Below, piece after piece: positions 30,938-40,476 of a DNA stretch of 64,000 bases; within the stretch, counting starts at the first letter, position 1; the number at the start of each line of letters is the position of its first letter. Under the pieces are notes generated by a model that worked only from the letters and a program-made list of their open reading frames with translations, ran no database searches and was not told where the DNA came from. The DNA is from Sulfitobacter sp. D7 (lineage in GTDB: Bacteria > Pseudomonadota > Alphaproteobacteria > Rhodobacterales > Rhodobacteraceae), in assembly GCF_003611275.1 (NCBI RefSeq), contig NZ_CP020694.1:2542001-2606000 (forward strand), given 5' to 3'. The translations under genes and the position numbers were made by a program.

Positions 30938-30945
30938 CAACGGCA

Positions 30946-31086
30946 TTATTTGTACTTGCCGGTGTAGACGGGCTCGACCGAGATGGGCTCGGGCTCAACC
31001 ACGACGAACTCTTCTTCTTGCTGTGCGCAGGCCGAAACAGCTGCGACGAAACCGATAGCTGCCAGCAACTTGATGCTCTTGGACAT
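30946..31086 (-). CDS. Tiny lipoprotein, 46 aa
   Basis: A 46-codon gene starting MSKSIKLLAAIGFVAAVSAC: a signal peptide with lipobox VSAC, then an acidic tail (QQEEEFVVVEPEPISVEP) ending VYTGKYK. AGGAG lies 7 bases before ATG 31086, an unusually good ribosome binding site, and a perfect hairpin follows the stop, so the gene is probably well expressed. I recall similar mini-lipoproteins in Rhodobacterales; the role is unknown. Confidence 0.78.
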   Translation of the reverse strand: MSKSIKLLAAIGFVAAVSACAQQEEEFVVVEPEPISVEPVYTGKYK

Positions 31087-31300
31087 GTATATCTCCTATT
31101 AATGTTAAATGAACCTGACGCGACAACATGCCGGCCAAGCCCGGGTTCTGAGGTAAGGGATACGTGGGTATTCCTTGACCGCATCATATGCGATTCACAT
31201 AGCAATGGATATGGTTGCAAGCGCAATCGGTCGCGTTGTGACTCCAAAGCATCATTCCAATTGGAGGATCGGCGGATTCTTGCAAGATCTTGCCTGCGCA

Positions 31301-31693
31301 TCACAAACCCTCCCAGATGCAAGCGTCATCTTGGGCACGGAAAGCTTCGAAATATTGGGTCGCTTCGGGGTCGGCCGCGCCGAATTCCACCGGGCGGTCA
31401 GCAAGGGAGACGACGATCACCTGCCCCGCAAGCGCATGTTCGGTCATGTAAGGGAGGGCGACCACCGCGCAGAGATGCTCCATGTCTGGAGCGGCGAGGT
31501 CATAGGCGATGGCCTCCGGCCCTTTGGCGATCTGCGGCGCAATGAACCGAAAGCGAAGCCAAGTCTCACCGCCCAATTCCTCGACAAGAACCTCTTGCAA
31601 GTCAATAACTTGCCCCGAGGGAACGTCAATCGCCCGTGCCGGAGACGCGAGCCCCCCCGCCAGCAAAGCTGGCAGGCAAGCTCGGCGCAGCAG
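31301..31693 (-). CDS. DUF6497 family exported protein, non-standard start
   Basis: About 130 aa. The body (VPSGQVIDLQEVLVEELGG, WLRFRFIAPQI, MEHLCAVVALPYMTEHAL and the end QDDACIWEGL) matches the DUF6497 family known in Rhodobacterales. A good signal peptide (LRRACLPALLAGGLASPARA) is encoded, but the frame has no ATG or GTG before it. The best start is CTG at 31693 or 31690; a TTG at 31666 would remove most of the signal peptide. The start falls 5 bp after the DUF7218 stop, so translational coupling may help initiation. A sequence error is the alternative. Confidence 0.72.
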   Translation of the reverse strand: MLRRACLPALLAGGLASPARAIDVPSGQVIDLQEVLVEELGGETWLRFRFIAPQIAKGPEAIAYDLAAPDMEHLCAVVALPYMTEHALAGQVIVVSLADRPVEFGAADPEATQYFEAFRAQDDACIWEGL

Positions 31694-31698
31694 AGCGC

Positions 31699-31953
31699 CT
31701 AGTGATTGCGCAAAGCGTCGATCAGCGCGTCCTTGTCCATATCCGAACGCCCCTCGATCCCGAGTTCCTGCGCCCGGTCGTAGAGGTCGTCCTTGGTCCA
31801 ATCCTCGTAGGGCGGCTGTTTGCCCCCCTTCTTGCCGGGATGCTGGCTGTCGTTGGCCTGCGCATTGGCGATGCGGGCGGCTTTCTCCTTGCTCGCCCCA
31901 TCCTCGCGCAGGGACTTGTAGGTCTCTTCGTCCTTGATTGATGAATTCGGCAT
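31699..31953 (-). CDS. DUF7218/Rho-N-domain-like small protein
   Basis: An 84-aa charged protein. The N-terminal part SSIKDEETYKSLREDGASKE resembles the DUF7218 opening, and the C-terminal part (WTKDDLYDRAQELGIEGRSD, then KDALIDALRNH) is a SAP/Rho-N-like helix-extension-helix that could bind nucleic acid. AAAGGAGG lies just before ATG 31953. It is downstream of pccB by 105 bp and may share its transcript. The function is not known. Confidence 0.8.
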   Translation of the reverse strand: MPNSSIKDEETYKSLREDGASKEKAARIANAQANDSQHPGKKGGKQPPYEDWTKDDLYDRAQELGIEGRSDMDKDALIDALRNH

Positions 31954-32058
31954 GATCCGGCCCTCCTTTGCAAGGAAAACCACCCAGCCCGCCGAGGGTT
32001 CCGCGCGCGGCCTCGGTGGGATCGGTATTTAAGAAAGGATGAAGCTGCATGATGGTGC

Positions 32059-33591
32059 TCAGAGCGGGATGTTGTCGTGTTTCTTCCACGGGGTCTGCAC
32101 TTTTTTGTTGCGCAATGACGCGAAGGCGCGGGCGACCCGTTTGCGGGTGCTGCGGGGCTGGATCACCTCGTCGATGAAACCGCGTTCGGCGGCGACGAAG
32201 GGGTTGGCGAAACGGTCTTCGTAATCCTTCGTGTGTTTGGCGATCTTTTCGGGATCCTTCAGATCCTTGCGGTGGATGATCTCTGTAGCGCCTTTGGCCC
32301 CCATTACGGCGACTTCGGCGGTGGGCCATGCGTAGTTGAAATCCGAACGCAGGTGTTTGGAAGCCATCACGTCATAGGCGCCGCCATAGGCTTTGCGCGT
32401 GATGACGGTGACCATCGGCACGGTCGCCTCGCCATAGGCGAAGAGCAGTTTCGCGCCGTGTTTGATGACGCCGCCGAATTCCTGACCGGTGCCGGGCAGG
32501 AAGCCGGGCACGTCCACGAGGGTCAGAATCGGGATTTCGAAAGCATCGCAGAACCGCACGAAACGGGCCGCTTTGCGCGAGCTATCAATGTCGAGGCAGC
32601 CCGCCAGCACCATCGGCTGGTTGGCGACCACGCCGACGGTACGGCCTTCGAGACGGATGAAACCGGTGATGATGTTCTTGGCGAATTCCTCTTGGATTTC
32701 GTAAAAGTCGCCCTCATCCGCCAGTTTGAGGATCAGTTCCTTCATGTCATAGGGGGTGTTGGCATTCGACGGCACCAGCGTGTCGAGCGAGGGTTCGATC
32801 CGGTTGGGATCGTCGAAGAAGGGGCGGACCGGGGGTTTCTCGCGGTTGTTGGCGGGCAGCAGATCGACGAGGCGGCGTACTTCGGCCAGCGCCTCTACGT
32901 CATTTTCGAACGCCGCATCGGCGACAGAGGATTTGCGCGTGTGGGTCGAGGCGCCGCCCAATTCCTCGGCGGTGACGACTTCGTTGGTGACGGTTTTCAC
33001 CACGTCGGGGCCGGTGACGAACATGTAAGAACTGTCTTTGACCATGAAGATGAAGTCGGTCATCGCGGGCGAATAGACCGCGCCGCCCGCGCAGGGGCCC
33101 ATGATGACGCTGATCTGCGGGATCACGCCGGAGGCTTCGATGTTGCGCTGGAAAACCTCGGCATAGCCCGCGAGGCTTGCCACGCCTTCTTGGATACGTG
33201 CGCCGCCGGAATCGTTAATGCCGATCACGGGCGCGCCGTTCTGCACCGCCATGTCCATGATCTTGCAGATTTTCTGAGCGTGGGTTTCCGAAAGGGAGCC
33301 GCCGAAGACGGTGAAATCCTGACTGAAGACATAGACGAGGCGGCCGTTGATCGTGCCCCAACCGGTGACCACGCCATCGCCTGCGGGCTTTTGATCCTGC
33401 ATGCCAAAATCGGTGCAGCGGTGGGTGACGAACATGTCGAATTCTTCGAACGAGCCTTCGTCGAGCAGCAGATCGACACGCTCCCGTGCGGTGAGCTTGC
33501 CGCGACCGTGCTGCGCATCGATCCGCGCCTGTCCGCCGCCCAAACGCGCATCTTCGCGGCGCCGCTCCAGTTGTTCGAGAATGTCTTTCAT
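32059..33591 (-). CDS. pccB: Propionyl-CoA carboxylase beta subunit
   Basis: The carboxyltransferase subunit, which transfers the carboxyl group from biotin to propionyl-CoA. It has 510 aa with two crotonase-like halves. The acyl-CoA site is [20 protein letters not shown] with [16 protein letters not shown], and the carboxybiotin site includes [20 protein letters not shown] and [12 protein letters not shown]. It works with PccA. Upstream, 63 bp from the start, lies a tandem TTTGCAAA site expected to bind the PccR-type regulator encoded nearby. Confidence 0.96.
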   Translation of the reverse strand: MKDILEQLERRREDARLGGGQARIDAQHGRGKLTARERVDLLLDEGSFEEFDMFVTHRCTDFGMQDQKPAGDGVVTGWGTINGRLVYVFSQDFTVFGGSLSETHAQKICKIMDMAVQNGAPVIGINDSGGARIQEGVASLAGYAEVFQRNIEASGVIPQISVIMGPCAGGAVYSPAMTDFIFMVKDSSYMFVTGPDVVKTVTNEVVTAEELGGASTHTRKSSVADAAFENDVEALAEVRRLVDLLPANNREKPPVRPFFDDPNRIEPSLDTLVPSNANTPYDMKELILKLADEGDFYEIQEEFAKNIITGFIRLEGRTVGVVANQPMVLAGCLDIDSSRKAARFVRFCDAFEIPILTLVDVPGFLPGTGQEFGGVIKHGAKLLFAYGEATVPMVTVITRKAYGGAYDVMASKHLRSDFNYAWPTAEVAVMGAKGATEIIHRKDLKDPEKIAKHTKDYEDRFANPFVAAERGFIDEVIQPRSTRKRVARAFASLRNKKVQTPWKKHDNIPL

Positions 33592-33653
33592 GACGCACCC
33601 CTATTGTGATTTCGGCCAGTCTATCGGAGGAGCGCAACCGACCAAAGAGCAAT

Positions 33654-33669
33654 TTTGCAAATTTGCAAA
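33654..33669. promoter_or_regulatory. Tandem TTTGCAAA boxes, candidate PccR operator
   Basis: Two exact TTTGCAAA palindromes abut (33654-33661 and 33662-33669), and a third partial copy TTGCAAA is at 33703-33709. They sit between the divergent pccB and MFS genes. In Rhodobacter sphaeroides PccR is known to bind TTTGCAAA-type motifs near pccB; I recall a 4-nt gap between boxes there, whereas here there is none. Confidence 0.75.
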
Positions 33670-33760
33670 ATCAATGCAGGCGCACCCAAGCAAAATGAAA
33701 AGTTGCAAAACAATCTAGTTAACATGGACATTTCCCATGCCCGCGACTACTTGCATTTGC

Positions 33761-34975
33761 ATGAGCGATATCCCCAAAGTCCGGTATCTAGACCGGACGA
33801 CCCCGCCCCATATTTCAACGCTGATCCTGCTGGCCGGGCTTTCGGCCATGGTGATGAACATCTTTCTGCCCAGCCTGCCGAAGATGGCAGAGCATTTTGG
33901 CACGGATTACGCGGTGATTCAGCTTTCGGTGCCGCTTTACCTGTTCTTCAGTGGCATACTGCAAATCTTCATTGGGCCGATATCCGACAACCTCGGGCGG
34001 CGGCGCGTGATGCTTTGGGGGCTGGGCATCTTTTCCCTGGCCACGGTTGGTTGCTTGCTCGCTCCGAACATCGCCGTGTTCCTCGTCTTTCGTATGGCGC
34101 AGGCCGTCATCGCCACGGGCATGGTGCTGAGCCGTGCGGTGATCCGCGACCTTTATACCCAAGACGAATCGGCCTCCATGATCGGCTATGTCACCATGGG
34201 CATGGCGCTGGTGCCGATGATCAGCCCGGCCTTGGGCGGCTTGTTGGAGCAGGGGTTTGGCTGGCAGGCCTCCTTTTGGGCGATGCTGATCCTCGGCGGG
34301 CTGGTGTTCTGGGTGGCTTGGGCGGATTTGGGCGAAACCGCCCGCGCCAGCGGCAAATCATTGAGCCAGCAATTCGGAGAATACCCCGAGCTGCTGCGCT
34401 CCCCACGCTTCTGGGGCTATGCGCTTGCGACAGGTTTCTGTTCGGGCGCTTTCTTTGCCTATCTCGGCGGTGCGCCTTTCGTCGGCACCGTGGTTTTCGG
34501 GATGGAGCCTGCGGTGCTGGGCCTTTATTTCGGCGCGCCCGCGATCGGTTATTTCATCGGCAACTTCATCACCGCGCGCACCGCGACCCGTTTCGGCGTC
34601 AATACGCTGGTGCTCTGGGGCTGCATCTCAAATGCTGTGGGCGGCACGGTGTCGCTGCTGATATTCCTTGCGGGATACGGCTCCCCGCTCAGCTTTTTCG
34701 GGCTGATGACGCTGGTGGGGCTGGGCAATGGCCTGTGCATTCCCAACGCCACGGCCGGGATGCTGTCGGTGCGCCCGCATCTGGCGGGGACGGCCTCTGG
34801 GCTTGGCGGGGCGATTATGATCGTCGGTGGCGCGGCGCTGAGCGCGCTGGCCGGGGCCCTGCTCACACCAGAGACCGGGGCCTATCCGCTATTGTGGTTG
34901 ATGCTGCTGACCGCCATCGCCTCGGTCGCCTCCATCTGGGTGGTGATCCGGCGCGAGAAAGCCTTGGGGCTTTAA
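33761..34975 (+). CDS. MFS transporter, Bcr/CflA family
   Basis: A 404-aa membrane protein with 12 predicted helices. Motif A is IGPISDNLGRRRVMLWGLGI, and the Bcr/CflA-type SRAVIRDLYTQDESASMIGY follows helix 4. The family exports drugs or metabolites with a proton gradient. The start is uncertain: ATG 33761 (MSDIPKVRYLDR) looks most like the family, but ATG 33737 is in frame and neither has a good ribosome binding site. It shares the pccB regulatory region, so it may answer to the propionyl-CoA regulator. Confidence 0.85.
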   Translation: MSDIPKVRYLDRTTPPHISTLILLAGLSAMVMNIFLPSLPKMAEHFGTDYAVIQLSVPLYLFFSGILQIFIGPISDNLGRRRVMLWGLGIFSLATVGCLLAPNIAVFLVFRMAQAVIATGMVLSRAVIRDLYTQDESASMIGYVTMGMALVPMISPALGGLLEQGFGWQASFWAMLILGGLVFWVAWADLGETARASGKSLSQQFGEYPELLRSPRFWGYALATGFCSGAFFAYLGGAPFVGTVVFGMEPAVLGLYFGAPAIGYFIGNFITARTATRFGVNTLVLWGCISNAVGGTVSLLIFLAGYGSPLSFFGLMTLVGLGNGLCIPNATAGMLSVRPHLAGTASGLGGAIMIVGGAALSALAGALLTPETGAYPLLWLMLLTAIASVASIWVVIRREKALGL

Positions 34976-34984
34976 CCTAGCAGT

Positions 34985-35015
34985 ACCCCCGCCTCGGGCT
35001 TGCGAGCGGGGGTTT
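34985..35015 (+). terminator. Terminator of the MFS gene
   Basis: ACCCCCGC-C-TCG, loop GGCTTG, CGA-GCGGGGGT gives an 11-pair stem with one bulged C, followed by TT. It begins 9 bases after the stop. Its last base overlaps the first TTTGCAAA box of the regulator promoter. Confidence 0.7.
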
Positions 35016-35051
35016 GCAAAGCTACGCTGCCGCGAAATGCAAATTTGCAAA
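35013..35051. promoter_or_regulatory. TTTGCAAA boxes before the pccR-type gene
   Basis: One exact box is at 35013-35020; AATGCAAA (35036-35043) abuts an exact TTTGCAAA (35044-35051), only 9 bp before the start codon. This is the same tandem zero-gap arrangement as upstream of pccB and suggests autoregulation. Confidence 0.72.
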
Positions 35052-35060
35052 GGTGCGCGG

Positions 35061-36461
35061 ATGGCGATCCAGAAACTCTATGCCGGTGTAAAACTGCGAG
35101 AGACCCGCACCCGTGCGGGGCTGACGCAGAAAGACTTCGCCGCCCGGCTTGGCGTCTCCTTGCCCTATCTCAACCAAATGGAAAACAACAACCGGCCCGT
35201 CAGTACCAATGTGGTACTGGCACTGGCGTCGGAGTTCAGGCTCGACGTGACCGAGCTTTCCAGCGGAGATGGAGAGCGATTGGTGAGCGATCTGCGCGAG
35301 GCGCTGGCCGATCCGATCTTCGCCGGAAAGACACCCCCGGTGGCCGATCTGCGCCTCACCGCCTCCAACGCGCCGGGTCTGGCCCATGCGTTTCTCGCCC
35401 TGCACCAAAGCTACCGGCAGGTGCATGAACGACTGGCCTCACTGGACGAAGCCTTGGGCCGCGAGGACGCTCGGGCGATGCCCTCCCCTTGGGAGGAGGT
35501 GCGGGATTTCTTTCACTATTGCGACAATTACATTGATGCCGTCGACCGCGCGGCAGAGCATTTCGCCACCCGCGCGGGCAGCGGTAACGATACGCGGGCG
35601 ACCGCGGCAACCGCGCTTGAACGCGCTGGCGTGACCGTGATCTTTGAGGATGACGACCGCCTGCGCGCCTATGATCCCGCGCGCAAAACGCTGCATCTGT
35701 CGGCCCGTGCAGCCCCTGAGACGCAGACCTTTCAAATGTTGCTCCAAGTGGCGCTGACCCAGCAGGACGCGCTGCTGGAGGCAACGCTTGATCTTGCCCG
35801 GTTCCACAGCGCCGCCGCCCGGGATATCGCCAAGATCGGGTTGGCCAATTACTTTGCTGGGGCGGCGCTACTGCCTTATGGGCGATTCCTGCAAAAGGCG
35901 CAGGACTGCCGCCATGATCTGGAGGTGCTGGCTGGGCATTTCGGCGCCTCGATTGAGCAGGTGGCGCACAGGCTTTCGACGCTCCAGCGGCCCGGCGCAA
36001 AGGGGGTGCCCTTTTTCTTTGTGCGGGTCGATCAGGCGGGCACGATCACGAAGCGCCATTCTGCCACCCGGTTGCAATTCGCGCGTTTTGGCGGGGCCTG
36101 TCCGCTTTGGAATGTCCACCGCGCGTTTGAAACGCCGGGAAGGTTCTTGCGCCAATTGGCCGAAACGCCGGACGGGGTGCGCTATATCAGTCTGGCGCGG
36201 GACATCTCGAAGCCGGCGGGGCGGTTTGGCGCGCCGGTGCGGCGTTATGCGATCTCACTGGGGTGCGAGGTGCGCCATGCGGCGGCACTCGTCTATGCCG
36301 ATGGGATGGATGTCACCCGCAGCGATGCCTTTGAACCGATTGGCATTTCCTGCCGCATTTGTGAGCGCCGGGATTGCCACCAGCGCTCCGTCCCGCCGCT
36401 GGAACGGCAGTTGGTCGTCGACCCGCATCTGCGCGATACCCTGCCCTACCGGGTGGAGTGA
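35061..36461 (+). CDS. pccR: Short-chain acyl-CoA regulator, PccR/ScfR family
   Basis: A 466-aa regulator. An XRE helix-turn-helix covers about residues 5-60 (KLRETRTRAGLTQKDFAARL, SLPYLNQMENNNRPVS), a middle ImmA/IrrE-like region contains IAKIGLANYFAGAALLPYGR, and a C-terminal DUF2083-type domain has a Cys cluster (GISCRICERRDCHQRS). The family senses propionyl-CoA or related esters and controls their assimilation. I start at ATG 35061 (MAIQKLYAGVKL); the in-frame ATG 35037 falls inside the operator. Location beside pccB and boxes at both promoters support PccR over other ScfR members. Confidence 0.88.
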   Translation: MAIQKLYAGVKLRETRTRAGLTQKDFAARLGVSLPYLNQMENNNRPVSTNVVLALASEFRLDVTELSSGDGERLVSDLREALADPIFAGKTPPVADLRLTASNAPGLAHAFLALHQSYRQVHERLASLDEALGREDARAMPSPWEEVRDFFHYCDNYIDAVDRAAEHFATRAGSGNDTRATAATALERAGVTVIFEDDDRLRAYDPARKTLHLSARAAPETQTFQMLLQVALTQQDALLEATLDLARFHSAAARDIAKIGLANYFAGAALLPYGRFLQKAQDCRHDLEVLAGHFGASIEQVAHRLSTLQRPGAKGVPFFFVRVDQAGTITKRHSATRLQFARFGGACPLWNVHRAFETPGRFLRQLAETPDGVRYISLARDISKPAGRFGAPVRRYAISLGCEVRHAAALVYADGMDVTRSDAFEPIGISCRICERRDCHQRSVPPLERQLVVDPHLRDTLPYRVE

Positions 36462-37136
36462 TCAGCGCCGCGCCCGCCGCCAGCCAGCACCGCGGGCTTC
36501 TGCTTCGGAACAGAACCAACGCTCTCCCTTGCGGGTACTGATGCGGGTGCGGCTATAGAAATCCTGCCCCGGCATATGGTAAATCTTGGTCCCTTTGGCG
36601 CTGATATTGCCCTTGATCTGGCAGCTCCCCTCAGGCCGGGCCGGTTCTGAACTGCTGCGGCGCGTCACGCGGTAGCGGGCCGGAGAGATGGTCTTGAACC
36701 CATGAATGCCACGCCCTGCGACAAAGGCTGCCTTTTCCTCCAGATCATAGTCCATCGAATATTTGCGATAGGCAAAGGCCAGCCCCTCTTGCACAAGCGC
36801 CTGCCCTACGTCGACACCGCCGACATGGCAGCGGGCGACGATGCGATCATATCGGTCACGGTCCAGCGCTTCACAGCGCGCTTCGGCCCCTTGGTATCTG
36901 TCGCGCACCTCTCTCGTTGTCCAATCACCGCAGGCCCAAGCCTGCCCGCCATCGGTTTCGCAGGTCTGGCTTGCCTCAAGCGCGTCGATTCCGTGCAAGC
37001 GGATGCGCGTGCCGCCAAGATCGAAGGTATCCCCATCGATCACGCGCACCACACCCGACACGGTCTGCGCCCCAGCCGATACTGCTGCGAAACTCAGCGT
37101 GAGACTGAGGGCGAAAAGTGAACAAATCTTTAACAT
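36462..37136 (-). CDS. Thermonuclease (SNase) family protein
   Basis: A 224-aa exported protein with a signal peptide (MLKICSLFALSLTLSFAAVSAGA). The staphylococcal-nuclease fold follows: VVRVIDGDTFDLGGTRIRLH supplies the Asp and Arg, with catalytic-type DRYDRIVARCHVGG. The C-terminal 55 residues (CQIKGNISAKGTKIYHMPGQ, WFCSEAEARGAGWRRA) form a small Cys-containing domain often fused to secreted nucleases. It is probably extracellular or periplasmic. It begins directly after a hairpin with no evident ribosome binding site. Confidence 0.88.
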   Translation of the reverse strand: MLKICSLFALSLTLSFAAVSAGAQTVSGVVRVIDGDTFDLGGTRIRLHGIDALEASQTCETDGGQAWACGDWTTREVRDRYQGAEARCEALDRDRYDRIVARCHVGGVDVGQALVQEGLAFAYRKYSMDYDLEEKAAFVAGRGIHGFKTISPARYRVTRRSSSEPARPEGSCQIKGNISAKGTKIYHMPGQDFYSRTRISTRKGERWFCSEAEARGAGWRRARR

Positions 37137-37160
37137 GGGGCAGGTATGACGCCCTGCCCC
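37137..37160. other. Hairpin immediately before the nuclease start
   Basis: GGGGCAGG and CCTGCCCC pair perfectly around an 8-nt loop, with the stem touching the ATG at 37136. It lies 38 bases after the betA stop on the same strand, so it could end the bet transcript or mask the nuclease start. Confidence 0.5.
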
Positions 37161-37197
37161 GCCAGCTTCAAGGGAGGAGATTAAGACAGGTTAATGA

Positions 37198-38856
37198 TCA
37201 GCGCTGCGCAACCTGCCAATTGGGATGCAGCCAAGGTTCGTCATTCGCCCGAGGCAGTGGATCGCGGCCCAAAAGCAGGTCCGAGACCTTTTCCCCCACC
37301 ATGATCGAGGGCGCGTTAAGGTTGCCATTGGTGATGCGCGGAAAGATCGAACTGTCGGCCACCCGCAGCCCTTCAACCCCAATCACCCGCGCCTGCGGGT
37401 CGACCACGGCGTTCGGATCGTCGGCCGCGCCCATGCGGCAGGTGCCACAGGGATGATAGGCGCTTTCCGCATGTTCGGCGATGAAACTGTCAAGCTCCGC
37501 ATCCGATTGCAGCGCGTCGCCGGGTTGGATCTCATGTTTGACGAAAGGCTTGAAAGCCTCCTGCGCGAAAATCTCACGTGTGAGGCGGATGCAGGTGCGG
37601 AACTCCTCCCAATCGTCGGGATGCGACATGTAGTTAAAGCGGATTTTCGGTGCATCTGCCGGGTCGGCTGACCGCAGGGTGATGTCGCCCCGCGACTTAG
37701 AGCGCATTGGCCCTGTATGGGCTTGAAACCCGTGCCCCTCCGCTGCCGCCTGCCCGTCGTAACGCACGGCGATGGGCAGGAAATGGTATTGAATATCAGG
37801 GTATTCCACGCCGGGCTTCGAGCGGATGAAGGCCGCGGATTCGAACTGATTAGAGGCGCCCATACCGGTCTTGGTAAAGAGCCACTGCGCGCCGATGACA
37901 GCCTTCGACAGCAAGTTCCAATGCTTATAAAGGGTGATCGGCTGGCTGGAGGCCATCTGGATGTAGAGCTCCAAATGGTCTTGTAGGTTCTGCCCCACGC
38001 CGGGACGGTCTGCGACAACATTGATGCCGTGCTGCGCCAGATGACCCGCCGGACCGATCCCCGACAGCATCAGCAGTTTCGGCGAGTTGATCGATGACGC
38101 GGCCAGCACCACCTCGCGCTGCGCACGGATGACCTCTGTGCGGTGGCCGCGCTTGACCTCGACCCCCACGGCGCGGCCCTCTTCGATCACCACGCGCTGC
38201 GCCAGCGCGCGGATCAGCGTCACATTCCCGGTTTTCTGTGCAGGCCGCAGGTAGGCATTGGCCGCCGACCAGCGCCGCCCGTTCCAGACCGTCTGCTCCA
38301 TCGGGCCAAAGCCCTCTTGCTTCTCGCCGTTGTAATCTTCGGTCATCTGATAACCGGCCTGCGAGCCCGCCTGTACGAAAGCGTCAAACAGCGGGTTCTC
38401 GCGCGGGCCGCGGCTGACGTGCAGCGGGCCGTCTGTGCCGCGCCACGCCGCATCGCCGCCATGGCCGTTTTCGTGCCAGGTCTCCATGCGTTTGTAATAG
38501 GGCAGCACGTCGGCATAGCCCCAGCCCTGCGCGCCGCTTTCTTCCCAATGGTCGAAATCCTTGGCATGGCCGCGCACATAGACCATTCCATTGATCGAGG
38601 ATGACCCGCCGATCACCTTGCCGCGCGGGCAGACCAACTCGCGCCCGTTCAGATGCGGCTCGGGTTCGGATTTATAGCCCCAGTCATAGCGCGGCATGTT
38701 CATCGGATAGCTGAGTGCCGCGGGCATCTGAATAAACGGCCCCGCGTCGCTGCCGCCATGTTCAATGACGATCACCTTCCGCCCCGCCTCGGCCAGACGG
38801 TAGGCCATGGCGCAGCCCGCAGACCCCGCCCCGACGATTACAAATTCAGCTTCCAT
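37198..38856 (-). CDS. betA: Choline dehydrogenase
   Basis: A GMC-family flavoprotein, oxidising choline to betaine aldehyde (first step to the osmoprotectant glycine betaine). It has 552 aa. The FAD motif [17 protein letters not shown] is at residues 9-25, then [20 protein letters not shown], the active-site His region [13 protein letters not shown] and the C-terminal [17 protein letters not shown] 38856 has GGAAGG upstream. It follows betB by 86 bp in the betI-betB-betA order. Confidence 0.94.
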   Translation of the reverse strand: MEAEFVIVGAGSAGCAMAYRLAEAGRKVIVIEHGGSDAGPFIQMPAALSYPMNMPRYDWGYKSEPEPHLNGRELVCPRGKVIGGSSSINGMVYVRGHAKDFDHWEESGAQGWGYADVLPYYKRMETWHENGHGGDAAWRGTDGPLHVSRGPRENPLFDAFVQAGSQAGYQMTEDYNGEKQEGFGPMEQTVWNGRRWSAANAYLRPAQKTGNVTLIRALAQRVVIEEGRAVGVEVKRGHRTEVIRAQREVVLAASSINSPKLLMLSGIGPAGHLAQHGINVVADRPGVGQNLQDHLELYIQMASSQPITLYKHWNLLSKAVIGAQWLFTKTGMGASNQFESAAFIRSKPGVEYPDIQYHFLPIAVRYDGQAAAEGHGFQAHTGPMRSKSRGDITLRSADPADAPKIRFNYMSHPDDWEEFRTCIRLTREIFAQEAFKPFVKHEIQPGDALQSDAELDSFIAEHAESAYHPCGTCRMGAADDPNAVVDPQARVIGVEGLRVADSSIFPRITNGNLNAPSIMVGEKVSDLLLGRDPLPRANDEPWLHPNWQVAQR

Positions 38857-38942
38857 TCCACTTACCTTCCGCAAATCCGCACGGGTGCGGGGCAGCGCCC
38901 GACGGTGTCGGCTTTATGCGCTGCGGCCTAATTTTCCGTTGC

Positions 38943-40400
38943 TTAGAACGGCGCTTCGACATCGCCCATGCGGACGTAGACTGACTTCAACTGGCTATAA
39001 TGGTTGATCGCGGCCTTAGAGTTTTCGCGGCCCACGCCGGAGTTCTTCATGCCCCCAAAGGGCGCTTCGACCGGCGCGTCATTATAGGTATTGATGTAGC
39101 AGGTCCCCGCCTCGAACCCTGCGGCCACGCGATGTGCGCGGGTCAGGTTTTGGGTAAAGACACCAGCGGCGAGGCCGAATTCCGTGGCATTGGCACGGGC
39201 CATGACCTCGGCCTCATCCTCAAAATCGAGCACGGCCATGACCGGGCCGAAAATCTCTTCGCGGGCGATGACCATGTCGTCTTTAACATCGGCAAAGACG
39301 GTCGGCTGCATGTAGAAACCGTCGCGCTCAATCCGTTTGCCGCCATAGACCAGCCGCGCGCCCTCGGCCTCACCCTTCGCCACATAGTCCAGCGCGATCT
39401 GCATCTGGCGGTCGCTTACCATGGGGCCAAAGCTGGTGTCGGGGTCCATCGGGTCACCGATCACGGCGTTTTCCAACCGCTCAGACAGCCGCGCAAGAAA
39501 CGCCTCCTTGATGTCGCGGTGCACAAAGACCCGCGTGCCGTTCGAACAAATCTGGCCGGAGCTATAGAAGTTGCCCAAGATCGCGCCGCTCACGGCATTG
39601 TCGATATCGGCATCTTCAAAGACGATCATGGGGGATTTGCCGCCCAACTCCATCGTGACATGTTTGATGCCCTCGGCGGCGGCGGCATAGACCTTGCGGC
39701 CCGTTGGGACGGATCCGGTCAGCGACACCTTGTCGACGCGGCTGTCGGTGACCAGCGATTGCCCCACTTCGCCCATGCCCTGCACCACGTTGAACAGGCC
39801 CGCAGGCAGCCCGGCCTCAACGAGTATCTCAGCCACTTTCAGCGCACAGAGCGGCGTTGTCTCGGACGGTTTGAAGATCATCGCATTACCGCAGGCCAGC
39901 GCCGGCGCGGCTTTCCAGCAGGCGATCTGCGTGGGGTAGTTCCACGCGCCGATGCCCACGCACAGGCCAAGCGCCTCACGACGGGTATAGACCCAGTCTT
40001 CGCCCAGTTGGATATGCTCGCCCGTCAGGCTGCCCGCCAGCCCGCCGAAATACTCCAATGCGTCGGCCCCGCTGGTGGCATCGGCGACAGAGGTCTCCTG
40101 ATAGGGTTTGCCGGTGTCATAGGTCTCCAGCACCGACAGGTCGTGGTTGCGCTCGCGGATCATGTCGGCGGCGCGGCGCAGGATGCGGCCCCGCTCGGTG
40201 CCTGTCATCGCGGCCCATGCGGCCTGCGCCTTGCGGGCCGAGGTGATGGCTTGTTCAACGATCGCAGGCGTGGCGGCATAGAGCGTGGCGATCGTCTCGC
40301 CCGTGGCGGGATAGATTACCGGGATCGGCGTGCCCTCCGTGTCTTCGACATAGGCGCCGTCGATGAAATGGCTGGCTGTGGGCTGGGGATCATAGGACAT
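38943..40400 (-). CDS. betB: Betaine aldehyde dehydrogenase
   Basis: Oxidises betaine aldehyde to glycine betaine with NAD(P)+. It has 485 aa. Landmarks are the cofactor lysine in [14 protein letters not shown], the general base Glu in [14 protein letters not shown], the catalytic Cys in [14 protein letters not shown] and the C-terminal [16 protein letters not shown]. The start is ATG 40400 ([12 protein letters not shown]). betI lies 76 bp upstream on the same strand; the three bet genes form one osmoprotection operon. Confidence 0.94.
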   Translation of the reverse strand: MSYDPQPTASHFIDGAYVEDTEGTPIPVIYPATGETIATLYAATPAIVEQAITSARKAQAAWAAMTGTERGRILRRAADMIRERNHDLSVLETYDTGKPYQETSVADATSGADALEYFGGLAGSLTGEHIQLGEDWVYTRREALGLCVGIGAWNYPTQIACWKAAPALACGNAMIFKPSETTPLCALKVAEILVEAGLPAGLFNVVQGMGEVGQSLVTDSRVDKVSLTGSVPTGRKVYAAAAEGIKHVTMELGGKSPMIVFEDADIDNAVSGAILGNFYSSGQICSNGTRVFVHRDIKEAFLARLSERLENAVIGDPMDPDTSFGPMVSDRQMQIALDYVAKGEAEGARLVYGGKRIERDGFYMQPTVFADVKDDMVIAREEIFGPVMAVLDFEDEAEVMARANATEFGLAAGVFTQNLTRAHRVAAGFEAGTCYINTYNDAPVEAPFGGMKNSGVGRENSKAAINHYSQLKSVYVRMGDVEAPF

Positions 40401-40476
40401 CAAAGATACTTTCTTGCCTGAGGGGCGGAGTGTTCGAGGAGGCGGAGCGCGGCAATGCCGCCCTTCTCCGCAGTGT

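Noticed and set aside
31175..31702. 175-codon + strand frame
   Set aside because: Antisense of the DUF6497 gene, which has a clear family match and signal peptide.
32233..33609. 458-codon + strand frame antisense to pccB
   Set aside because: Shadow frame with His/Asp-rich random composition.
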